The notes under the pieces were generated by a model, which was not told the DNA's origin, made no database searches, and saw only the letters and a list, made by a program, of their open reading frames with translations. From NCBI GenBank assembly GCA_003483565.1, contig DMYZ01000018.1, positions 1,025-7,159 of the forward strand: a stretch of DNA of 6,135 bases, in the 5' to 3' direction. This DNA is from Prevotella sp. (GTDB lineage: Bacteria; Bacteroidota; Bacteroidia; Bacteroidales; Bacteroidaceae). Below, piece after piece: positions 1 to 6,008 of this stretch. The position numbers were made by a program, and so were the translations under genes. The stretch's first letter is position 1. Every line of letters starts with the position of its first letter.

Positions 1-2352
1 CCGTATATAGGAATAGAGAATGACCATAATAAGCAAATAGACCTGCTTATTGTCGTAACTCAGATGCTGACCGGTTATGATTCCAAATGGGTTAATACGC
101 TTTATGTTGACAAAGTCATGAAATATGTAGATGTTATTCAGGCTTTCTCACGTACCAACAGGATCTTCGGACCGGAAAAACCATTCGGTATCATCAGATA
201 TTATGCTTTTCCATATACTATGGAACAAAATATTAAGGATGCCTTGGAAGTTTATGTAGACCGGCCTTTAGGAGTTTTTGTGGATAAACTGGAAACCAAT
301 CTCCAGAATATCAACAGTAAATTTCAGCATATACGCGACATTTTCTTCTCTCATGAGATCTTTAATTTCGAGAAGTTGCCCGATACAAGAGAAGACAGAA
401 ATATGTTTGCCCAGGATTTCTGTAACATGACACATCTGCTTGAAGCGGCCAAGTTGCAAGGTTTCGTATGGGAAAAATTAGAAAATGAATTTCAGCATGG
501 TGATACCTACACAAAGGTAACAGTAGAGTTTGACGAACCTACTTACATGACATTATTGCAACGGTACCGCGAACTTTTTGAAAAACGAAAAGGCACTGAA
601 GAAGACGATGACTTTGAATATCCTGTTGACACTTATATTACCGAAACCGGTACGGGGACGATTGATGCTGAATACATCAATTCTAATTTCGTTAAATTTG
701 TTAAAAACCTGTATACTGAAGGTCCTGAAAGCGAACTGACAAAAAGAGCAATTAGTAAATTACATAAGTCATTTGCCTCATTCTCTCAAAAAGACCAACA
801 GACTGCCATATTGATTATACATGACATTCAGCGTGGTGACTTACGGTTGGAAGTCGGAAAAACAATACGCGACTATATCAATGAGTATCAGCTGAAAGAA
901 CTACATAATCAGATCCTTGTTCTATCTGAAGCTACAGGGATAAATATAAGTATGTTACAAAAGATTATGTCATCCAATGTAACAGAAAAAAATCTTGATG
1001 AATTTGGTAGATTTGAAGATCTCAAAATAACGGTGAATTCATCAAAAGCAAAGATATTTCTGGAAAAGATAAAAGGCAGATCTATACCTTCAATGCTTGT
1101 TAATCCTATGATGGACAGCATTCTGAGAAAGTTTATATTAAATGCCGATGAGAGGACGAAAATACTAAAAGCATATATCAATGATAACGTGCCAAATGCT
1201 ACTGCCACCGTCAATAAGATGCCAAAGCCGGATCTGGAAAAAACAGAAAAAGGAGGAACCCAACTTGTATTGGATATTGGTAAGGTAAAGAGTGGGATAA
1301 CGAGCATATTATTAACATCCTTGTCTGGTGTCTTAAGGTATATGCGTCCGGTTGATGAAATTCTGGATAGCGTTTTCTACGTTCTTAATACAAAATCTAT
1401 TGACTCTTTAGATAGTGTAGGCATGTACATTTCATCTGCACTCTCTGATCTATTCGCAAAAGAAGATACAACTATAGTCAATAAATTCGTTGCTTTTAAT
1501 CTTCTCGTAACAAAATTTGAAGCCTATTTAAAGAAACTGTACTATTTAATAAATAAGGAAGAAGTTAAACCACAATATGAAGGCGATGACGTTACCTGGA
1601 AAGATGTGATACATAGTTTTAGCTGTCTTTGGGGATTAAAGAATAATTTTAAAGCTTCTTACCAACAATTATATCAGTATTTAATATTAGTAAAAGGTTG
1701 GAGAAATGATGAATCTCATATTTCTCCAACAGCTTCTGAAAAGGAACTCCAGGTTGCAATCAATATTATTGTAACACTATATTTCTATACTTCTGGATCT
1801 TGTATTACAGATTTGGAATCTGCAGGATATAATATCAAAGACCACACTTCAAAAATTATTTTCATGAAATCTGGCAACTATACTAAAAAAGAAGCTTTTG
1901 ATGGAAACGATGATATTCCCGGAGAAATGGCCGCTGAGCCTATAAATGCCAGGAAGCTGTCTGAACAAACTCGTATAGATATACTCCGTAATAGTATTGT
2001 CAAGTTGATCAATTATAGTTATACTAAAAAGGAATCTGTTTTCACTAAACAGCGTCACTGGATAGCGATCTATAGAATTGCTGCTGATTATGGTTTTGTC
2101 ATAGATGGCGACTATCCATACTTTAACAAAATAATCGGCGAAATGAAACTTGAGAACTTGCCGGCTACTTTGACCCGTGATTTCATCGAAAAGAATAACA
2201 AAGGTATTTATGCTTCTTCCTTCGAAGATTGGACAAATGAAGGACTTACCGGTAAGCAACTTAATGAATACGAGGATATCAAACATTGTGCAGAAGTGTT
2301 TAGAAATATTGTAACAGAAAATATTAAGAAACAAAAGAACTACCAAGAATAA
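1..2352 (+). CDS. hsdR: Type I restriction enzyme R subunit, 3' part, with a HEPN-like C-terminal insertion (5' end outside window)
   Basis: The R subunit is the ATP-driven DNA translocase and nuclease of a type I restriction-modification complex (HsdR2M2S). The frame is open from base 1, so 783 codons of a longer gene are seen; the nuclease domain and helicase motifs I-IV lie to the left. Fragment residues 14-29 (DLLIVVTQMLTGYDS) are helicase motif V and residues 47-54 (QAFSRTNR) are motif VI, both typical of HsdR. Residues about 60-390 resemble the helical C-terminal region of EcoR124-type R subunits. Residues about 490-600 look like a HEPN domain: an amphipathic helix containing FEAYLKKLYYL, then R568-N-D-E-S-H573, which fits the HEPN ribonuclease motif R-N-x3-H. 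The last 120 residues (around HWIAIYRIAADYG and FEDWTNEGL) form a domain I do not recognise. HsdM and HsdS are not in view. The gene ends 29 bases before an intrinsic terminator. The HsdR call is firm; the HEPN call is inference from motif and helix pattern. Confidence 0.93.
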   Translation, partial: PYIGIENDHNKQIDLLIVVTQMLTGYDSKWVNTLYVDKVMKYVDVIQAFSRTNRIFGPEKPFGIIRYYAFPYTMEQNIKDALEVYVDRPLGVFVDKLETNLQNINSKFQHIRDIFFSHEIFNFEKLPDTREDRNMFAQDFCNMTHLLEAAKLQGFVWEKLENEFQHGDTYTKVTVEFDEPTYMTLLQRYRELFEKRKGTEEDDDFEYPVDTYITETGTGTIDAEYINSNFVKFVKNLYTEGPESELTKRAISKLHKSFASFSQKDQQTAILIIHDIQRGDLRLEVGKTIRDYINEYQLKELHNQILVLSEATGINISMLQKIMSSNVTEKNLDEFGRFEDLKITVNSSKAKIFLEKIKGRSIPSMLVNPMMDSILRKFILNADERTKILKAYINDNVPNATATVNKMPKPDLEKTEKGGTQLVLDIGKVKSGITSILLTSLSGVLRYMRPVDEILDSVFYVLNTKSIDSLDSVGMYISSALSDLFAKEDTTIVNKFVAFNLLVTKFEAYLKKLYYLINKEEVKPQYEGDDVTWKDVIHSFSCLWGLKNNFKASYQQLYQYLILVKGWRNDESHISPTASEKELQVAINIIVTLYFYTSGSCITDLESAGYNIKDHTSKIIFMKSGNYTKKEAFDGNDDIPGEMAAEPINARKLSEQTRIDILRNSIVKLINYSYTKKESVFTKQRHWIAIYRIAADYGFVIDGDYPYFNKIIGEMKLENLPATLTRDFIEKNNKGIYASSFEDWTNEGLTGKQLNEYEDIKHCAEVFRNIVTENIKKQKNYQE

Positions 2353-2380
2353 TAGAAGCATTATTACTTGATACCTATTT

Positions 2381-2418
2381 AAAAGTGAGTAAAACGGTTC
2401 GTTTTACTCACTTTTTTT
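2381..2418 (+). terminator. Intrinsic terminator of hsdR
   Basis: A perfect 16-bp inverted repeat (2381-2396 pairs with 2400-2415) with a 3-base GTT loop runs into seven T residues at 2412-2418. It lies 29 bases past the hsdR stop and separates that gene from the CBASS operon. The A-rich foot and T-rich tail could also let it act on the opposite strand. Confidence 0.95.
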
Positions 2419-2442
2419 ATCTCAAACTAAAATTATTTTCAT

Positions 2443-2463
2443 CTGTGCAGAAAGACTGCACAG
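2443..2463. promoter_or_regulatory. Perfect 8-bp inverted repeat upstream of the CBASS promoter box (candidate operator)
   Basis: CTGTGCAG at 2443-2450 is mirrored by CTGCACAG at 2456-2463 with a 5-base AAAGA spacer. The right arm ends 8 bases before the -7 box, so the repeat covers the place where a -33 element would sit; no good TTTG-like -33 box is present. The position fits an operator for a dimeric regulator, acting as repressor or as an activator that replaces the -33 contact. No regulator gene is visible in the window. Binding is inference; the repeat itself is certain. Confidence 0.55.
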
Positions 2464-2471
2464 TTACATAA

Positions 2472-2479
2472 TATCTTTG
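2472..2479 (+). promoter_or_regulatory. Bacteroidota-type -7 promoter box of the CBASS operon
   Basis: TATCTTTG matches the Bacteroidota sigma-ABfr -7 consensus TAnnTTTG. Transcription would start a few bases downstream, near 2485, giving a leader of about 27 bases to the ATG at 2512. The leader is A-rich (AAAAAGAAAAATT before the start) with no GGAGG-type site, as is usual in this phylum. The -33 element is weak or absent and its place is taken by the inverted repeat at 2443-2463. Confidence 0.75.
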
Positions 2480-2511
2480 CAATATAATCTTCATTTATAA
2501 AAAGAAAAATT

Positions 2512-3420
2512 ATGGAAGAGAATTTTATTCAATTTTTAGACAACTTAAAGCTCACCCAAAATCAAAGGGAAGACGCTAAAAAGAAGTATGAAGGTGTGAT
2601 CAATTGTATGGCCCGTCATTTTTATGACAGGAGTAAAAATGATGGTGATCAATACCTGTTTGGTTCCTACAAAACAAAAACGGCAATACGTCCAATTGAA
2701 GGCGGATCCGATGTAGATGTATTATTCAAGATTGATAAGGATACATACGAAAAATACAAAAACAACACGTCTGGACTACTACAAGAATGTCGTAACGCAC
2801 TAAAAGACACCTACTCAACTACAGAAGAAATTCATGCTTGGGGTAAAGTCGTTTTAGTGAAGTTCTGTGATGGAACACATAACGTTGAAGTTTTACCAGC
2901 ATTAGAAAAAGATGATTCTAAATTCTGTATTCCTAATACAGAAAATGGTGGCAGTTGGGACGATTTTGATCCTCGTTCACAAATTGATGCCTTTCTAGAT
3001 AGCAACGAGACTACAGACGGATTAACAAGGGTCTGCTCTATGATGATTAAAAACTGGGTTAGAAATACATCTACACTAGAATATAAGTCATTTAATATTG
3101 TTAAAGATGTTATTCTATTTACAGATAAAATTTATCCTGACGGCAAGGGTGATGAAAACTATGATGTTATCATTCGGGACTTCTTTCATTTTTGGATAAA
3201 GAGAATTTCTGATAATGACAATAGAAAAAGTTATTTTCAAACAGCTCTTGACAGAGCCAATAAAGCTGTTGAGTATGAAAAAGAAGGTAAGCATATTGAA
3301 GCCTCTGAAGAATGGCGTAAAATATTTACTCCTTCTCTATTTCCTCATTCGGACAAAAATGAAGAGAAAAGAGATGAAACAAAACATTTTTCAATAGCAG
3401 CAAGACCATGGTCAATCTAA
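2512..3420 (+). CDS. CBASS CD-NTase (SMODS-type cyclic oligonucleotide synthase)
   Basis: This 302-residue cytosolic enzyme is predicted to make a cyclic di- or trinucleotide alarm signal from NTPs upon phage infection. The polymerase-beta-like core is clear: G51-S52 followed by Y-K-T-K-T and I-R-P, then the metal-binding pair D67 and D69 in GGSDVDVLFKI. The third acid is most likely E126 in NVEVLPA, where many relatives have Asp. A helical C-terminal half follows (SMMIKNWVRN near 176-185; FFHFWIKRI near 224-232). Length fits the family. The ATG at 2512 follows the promoter and A-rich leader. The end overlaps the E2 gene by 13 bases and the protein ends in ARPWSI. In type II CBASS the synthase C-terminus is the substrate of the E2 partner, so this tail matters; it ends in Ile rather than a small residue. 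The product nucleotide and CD-NTase clade cannot be assigned by eye. Confidence 0.93.
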   Translation: MEENFIQFLDNLKLTQNQREDAKKKYEGVINCMARHFYDRSKNDGDQYLFGSYKTKTAIRPIEGGSDVDVLFKIDKDTYEKYKNNTSGLLQECRNALKDTYSTTEEIHAWGKVVLVKFCDGTHNVEVLPALEKDDSKFCIPNTENGGSWDDFDPRSQIDAFLDSNETTDGLTRVCSMMIKNWVRNTSTLEYKSFNIVKDVILFTDKIYPDGKGDENYDVIIRDFFHFWIKRISDNDNRKSYFQTALDRANKAVEYEKEGKHIEASEEWRKIFTPSLFPHSDKNEEKRDETKHFSIAARPWSI

Positions 3421-3863
3421 CTTATAAAGAGATCTCATGGCTGCACAAAGTGCAGCCAGATCTAACTTATATTGAAGGTGCCAACATTTTGGCTGGCACC
3501 TTTAAATATAAAGCACAATACAGAAGCCTTGTAACAATTACTGATTCGTATAATCTGATTATCGAGCTTAATTCTGGTAATGTTCTACCTAAAGTATATG
3601 AAACTAATGGTAAAATAGAAAGAATGTCTAGAATAATGGGGAAAGAACTATGTGACTTTCATGTCAATCCAAATGGAACTTTCTGCATGATTCGACGTGA
3701 CAAAATTTTTTCAATGTATAAGCATTGTTTTGATTTAAAATTATTTATAAACCATCTCACCACACACCTCTATTGGATATCATACTACGGGATATATGGT
3801 AAAGAGCCATGGAAAGCAGAGGAACACGGATTCGGTTACTTAACAAATAAAAAACATGGATAA
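3408..3863 (+). CDS. CBASS stand-alone E2-like conjugating enzyme
   Basis: This 151-residue protein resembles the prokaryotic E2 (ubiquitin-conjugating-like) proteins that accompany CD-NTases in E2-only type II CBASS. In such systems the E2 forms a thioester or conjugate with the synthase C-terminus and controls its activity. The signature is HVNPNGTFC at residues 85-93, matching the H-x-N-P-x-G-x-x-C pattern, so C93 is the likely catalytic cysteine (C82 and C107 are less likely). A second conserved-looking region is YGKEPWKAEEHG at 130-141 with H140. The ATG at 3408 is the only start: a stop lies in frame at 3375-3377 and no other start codon lies between. It overlaps the synthase gene by 13 bases and the effector gene by 8, implying coupled translation. 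No E1 or JAB deconjugase gene is present. Two strong hairpins lie in its first 95 bases. I recognise the E2 family by motif and context, not by overall identity. Confidence 0.85.
   Translation: MVNLTYKEISWLHKVQPDLTYIEGANILAGTFKYKAQYRSLVTITDSYNLIIELNSGNVLPKVYETNGKIERMSRIMGKELCDFHVNPNGTFCMIRRDKIFSMYKHCFDLKLFINHLTTHLYWISYYGIYGKEPWKAEEHGFGYLTNKKHG
3430..3463 (+). repeat. Intragenic hairpin 1 in the start of the E2 gene
   Basis: TGGCTGCAC (3438-3446) pairs with GTGCAGCCA (3450-3458) around an AAA loop. The foot continues after a 3-base bulge as AGATC (3430-3434) with GATCT (3459-3463). In RNA this would be a stable stem-loop about 20 bases inside the E2 reading frame. A role in translation rate or mRNA processing is inference. 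Confidence 0.7.
3475..3502 (+). repeat. Intragenic hairpin 2 in the E2 gene
   Basis: AAGGTGCCA (3475-3483) pairs perfectly with TGGCACCTT (3494-3502) around a 10-base loop. It begins only 11 bases after hairpin 1. There is no T-run after it, so it is not a standard terminator. Confidence 0.7.
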
Positions 3864-4440
3864 ATCAACATTAATTTTATACCGGCAAATTGCAGACAGA
3901 TACTGTAAAATGGCATGGGATCATAAGATTCAAGAAGAACAAGGAGATATATACCTTAAGACTAATAATAATATCCGTACTACAAAATGTCTGTTAACAG
4001 CCTTAAGCACCTGCGGAATTATTACAGTTTTCTTTATCGCAAAAAGTTTCTGGTGGCAAATTATAACGACTTTCTTTTCAGCTATAACAACATTTTTATC
4101 CTGGAGGTACCGTGATGGAGAATTAACAGAAAGGGCTAATGAAAACAAAAATTTTGCAGCGTATGCACATAACATGAGAAATGAATATGAATCTTTACTT
4201 TCTGACATAAAGTCTGATCAGTTAACAGATAAGCAGATTGTTGAAAGAAGAAAACTTTTGGAGGATGAAGAACATCATTTATTCTCTAAAACTATTACGC
4301 CACATACAACAAGTAAAGCTGTAGAATCTGCCAGAAAAGCATTAATTGAAAAACAAGAATCCACAACAACTGATGAGGAGAGGAATAAAATACTTCCCGA
4401 TTACCTAAGAATAAAAGAAGAATCTTTTGCTCATAACTAA
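3856..4440 (+). CDS. CBASS two-TM SLATT-type membrane effector
   Basis: This 194-residue protein has the build of SLATT proteins (SMODS- and SLOG-associated two-TM effectors). An N-terminal cytosolic helical stretch of about 40 residues is followed by two hydrophobic helices at about 44-62 (CLLTALSTCGIITVFFIA) and 66-84 (WWQIITTFFSAITTFLSW). They are separated by a very short turn, and a long charged, probably coiled-coil C-terminal half follows (about 88-145 and 155-192). There is no signal peptide. In CBASS such proteins are thought to sense the CD-NTase nucleotide and oligomerise or open in the inner membrane, killing or arresting the infected cell. The ATG at 3856 overlaps the E2 stop by 8 bases and ends the operon; I see no clear hairpin terminator after it. 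The SLATT subfamily is uncertain. A different two-TM CBASS effector such as Cap15 is less likely, because the C-terminal half looks helical rather than beta-barrel. Confidence 0.82.
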   Translation: MDKSTLILYRQIADRYCKMAWDHKIQEEQGDIYLKTNNNIRTTKCLLTALSTCGIITVFFIAKSFWWQIITTFFSAITTFLSWRYRDGELTERANENKNFAAYAHNMRNEYESLLSDIKSDQLTDKQIVERRKLLEDEEHHLFSKTITPHTTSKAVESARKALIEKQESTTTDEERNKILPDYLRIKEESFAHN

Positions 4441-4562
4441 GACTCAAATGTAATCAAATCCTGAAGTTTTGAATTTGTTTCTTTTAGTTTTTCTTTTGAA
4501 AGTGGTATACCAATAAGTTTGACACTACAACTAAATTCATTTAAAGTACTTTTAATGTAAAA
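4437..4562 (-). pseudogene. C-terminal fragment of an unknown minus-strand gene
   Basis: On the minus strand 41 codons are open from about 4562 to a TAG at 4437-4439. The peptide reads like a real protein tail (VKLIGIPLSKEKLKE, then LQDLITFES). Its stop codon overlaps that of the effector gene, so the two would have been convergent neighbours. The frame meets the ISL3 transposase remnant at about 4560-4566, beyond which the sequence is explained by the transposase on the other strand; the rest of this gene is therefore missing. I do not recognise the family. A chance open frame is possible at this length. Confidence 0.4.
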
Positions 4563-4793
4563 GGGCTGGATGAATGGATCTATACATATAAGGAGTCGAT
4601 ATATCAAGAACTAAAAAAATTGCAGAGGTTTATTTCTGATTATAATGCCATTAAAAACGCTATTCTTACACCTTTTAACAACGGATTGGTTGAGGGAATA
4701 AACAATAAGATTAAAGCTGTCAAGCGTAGCATGTATGGCAGGGCCAGTAATAAGTTGCTCAAAATTAAAATGCTCCACGCTTGTACGGGTTAA
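4563..4793 (+). pseudogene. ISL3-family transposase, C-terminal remnant
   Basis: The frame from about 4563 reads GLDEWIYTYKES, then NNGLVEGINNKIKAVKR, SMYGRA and LLKIKMLHA before the TAA at 4791-4793. This is the conserved C-terminal end of DDE transposases of the ISL3 family; the Glu of the catalytic triad is encoded at 4692-4694 in LVEG. The two Asp residues and the N-terminal zinc and HTH regions are absent, because the frame is cut at the junction with the minus-strand fragment. It cannot encode an active transposase. The family call is firm from the VEG-x-N-x-K-x4-KR-x-MYGRA pattern. Confidence 0.88.
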
Positions 4794-4821
4794 TTTGTTG
4801 CACCAAAATTGACGATGAACC
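4563..4821 (+). mobile_element. Left-truncated ISL3-family insertion sequence remnant
   Basis: The segment holds the last 76 codons of an ISL3-type transposase plus 28 bases after its stop. These end in a sequence that reads GGTTCATCGTCAATTTTGG on the minus strand (4803-4821), a plausible terminal inverted repeat with the GG start common in ISL3 elements. The left end and most of the transposase are gone, so the matching repeat and target duplication cannot be tested. The right boundary at 4821 is inference. Confidence 0.7.
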
Positions 4822-5023
4822 AGCAATGCTGTTCATATTATGTTCGCAACCGGTTAACAAATACTCTTATATTGACAGTATCAGCGCATTAATGTCATAG
4901 CGCACTAATCGGTACCACCGTATCACTCCAATCGGTATCATAATCCATCTCGTCTTGAGTTTGCAGCTAGCATTTTATGTTGAACAAACTGCCCGAGAGT
5001 AAGCCTGTATATAGAAGGGATGA
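4822..5023. other. Non-coding spacer between the IS remnant and the dinD remnant
   Basis: No convincing gene is visible. An 8-base direct repeat AATCGGTA occurs at 4907-4914 and 4930-4937, and GCGCA occurs twice nearby. A 23-codon minus-strand stretch ending at 4895 (containing MDYDTDWSDTVVPISAL) has a protein-like look and could be a scrap of another gene, but it is too short to call. Confidence 0.4.
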
Positions 5024-5760
5024 TTATTTCTTTTTGGTCTTGCCTTTGTTATACTTGTTTCCCAAAGCCTTTTTCTCTTCACTAGCCAGCCGCCTTTTGA
5101 CCTTCTTGGCATCTTCAGTTGGGGGCAGGTTCTCTAGAACAATACCTCGGTCAATCATCATTTGCATATTCCGGCGGAATCCAGAATATGTACATCATTT
5201 TCCAGACAGTCTTATTGTTGTCCACATGTTCCGTGGCAATCTGTCCTTCACCGTACAGATTCTTCTGTTGTACATTGACATTGGTCATTTCGACTACGAA
5301 GTCCTTTGCTTTAATGCTGATGGTAGGGAGGAAGTCGGCAATGGGACGATTGCAGGAATGTCCTGTAGGTTGTTTAGCTGAAATAGAGACTGATCCTCTT
5401 TAAGACGGACCATCACAACCTCTTTGCCGTCCATGTCAATCCCGCGTTCATAAAGAATTCAGTAAAGATATTTCTCGGCCTCTTGTAATTTAGTTCGTAC
5501 TTTGACACATTCTGTTTCCCTAAGATTTTGTTCGATAAGTTCAGTCTTGCGTATCTGCACGGAAAAATAAGTTTGTGCAAAGGCAATATGTATCTTTCGT
5601 GGTTTTTCGTTCTATGCGATAAGATAGCAGATAGGTAACGGGTTGGAAGAATGTCTTCAATCTGACGCTCTGCTCTTACTCCCAGTTTGCCCATTTTATT
5701 GATGTTGGGAAGATGGGCATCAATTGAGTGAGTGCCTGAAAGCTCGCAAGCAACTTTCAC
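5024..5760 (-). pseudogene. dinD: Decayed DinD-like (DNA-damage-inducible protein D family) gene
   Basis: Minus-strand frames read together give a DinD-like protein of the kind common in Bacteroidota. Part A (from 5760): CELSG, then INKMGKLGVRAERQIEDI and LPTRYLSA. Part B: LIA-stop-NEKPRK, AFAQTYFSVQIRKTELIEQ, KLQEAEKYLY-stop-ILYERGID. Part C: NRPIADFLPTISIKAKDF, then MTNVNVQQKNLYGEGQIA and EHVDNN. Part D: IDRGIVLENLPPTEDAKKV to a TAA at 5024-5026. A to B (about 5620-5635) and B to C (about 5348-5356) are slips equal to a one-base loss. In-frame stops lie at 5612-5614 (TAG) and 5459-5461 (TGA). C and D are separated by a 37-bp duplication-plus-insertion. The first 50 or so family residues, including the real start, are missing beyond 5760. 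DinD in E. coli is an SOS-induced RecA modulator; this copy is dead. No intact copy is in the window. Confidence 0.85.
5156..5200. mobile_element. 29-bp insertion with imperfect terminal repeats and 8-bp target duplication inside the dinD remnant
   Basis: CATCATTT occurs at 5156-5163 and again at 5193-5200, flanking 29 bases (5164-5192). Removing the 29 bases and one repeat restores the DinD frame across the site (VWKMM joined to IDRGIVLENLPP). The insert ends are imperfect inverted repeats (GCATATTCCGG at the left; CCAGAATATGTA at the right, which reads TACATATTCTGG on the minus strand). This looks like an internally deleted IS or an excision scar. The element family is unknown. Confidence 0.75.
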
Positions 5761-5884
5761 ATATTATTATCGCACAAATTCACGAAGAATAGGAATCTTT
5801 CCTATTTGCCGGGTACTATTAAGAATCGGTGGCTTTCTGTTATCGCAGTGCTTTTGTATATGTCCCCTTTTATGAAGATTCTAA
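5761..5884 (-). other. Spacer with a short minus-strand open stretch upstream of the dinD remnant
   Basis: On the minus strand 37 codons are open from 5880 to a double TAA at 5764-5769, reading KPPILNSTRQIGKIPILRE near the end. It could be a frame-shifted N-terminal scrap of dinD or the tail of another lost gene; I do not recognise it. It lies just beyond a hairpin terminator, which argues against an intact reading unit coming from the right. Confidence 0.25.
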
Positions 5885-5925
5885 AAAATAAAAAGAAAGG
5901 ATGGTAGTGAATTTCCTTTCTTTTT
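5884..5925 (-). terminator. Intrinsic terminator, stronger on the minus strand
   Basis: AAAAAGAAAGGA (5890-5901) pairs perfectly with TCCTTTCTTTTT (5914-5925) around a 12-base loop. Read on the minus strand the stem is followed by a further T-run (TTTTTATTTTTTAG), whereas on the plus strand the T-run ends quickly. It would end transcripts of a minus-strand gene entering from the right edge. Confidence 0.65.
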
Positions 5926-6008
5926 GTTAAAGTAATATGGATCTATGCGTAGCGAAGAAAAGTTTTTGGCCTATTAGAATATATTTTGAATTTATAATAG
6001 GTACCAAA

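Noticed and set aside
909..1307. 132-codon minus-strand open frame opposite the hsdR helical region
   Set aside because: Antisense shadow; no motif and no promoter or spacing support.
1849..2361. 170-codon open frame on the minus strand opposite the end of hsdR
   Set aside because: It lies wholly opposite a well-supported coding frame; its hydrophobic, Phe/Ile-rich composition is that of an antisense shadow of an AT-rich gene.
3215..3397. 60-codon plus-strand frame inside the CD-NTase gene
   Set aside because: Out-of-frame overlap within a clear gene; low-complexity Lys/Leu composition.
3930..4208. 92-codon minus-strand frame opposite the effector gene
   Set aside because: Complement of the two transmembrane helices; shadow of a real gene.
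4611..4826. 71-codon minus-strand frame across the ISL3 remnant
   Set aside because: The plus strand carries a recognisable ISL3 transposase C-terminus; the reverse frame is its shadow.
4977..5403. 134- and 94-codon plus-strand frames
   Set aside because: They lie opposite the DinD-like blocks, which explain the sequence far better on the minus strand.
5413..5760. 115-codon minus-strand frame as an intact small gene
   Set aside because: Only its first 50 or so residues match DinD; the rest is out-of-frame read-through after a one-base slip, so it is part of the pseudogene.
5788..5806. 8-bp hairpin AATAGGAA/TTCCTATT as a terminator
   Set aside because: No T-run on either side and no gene end close by; may be chance in AT-rich DNA.
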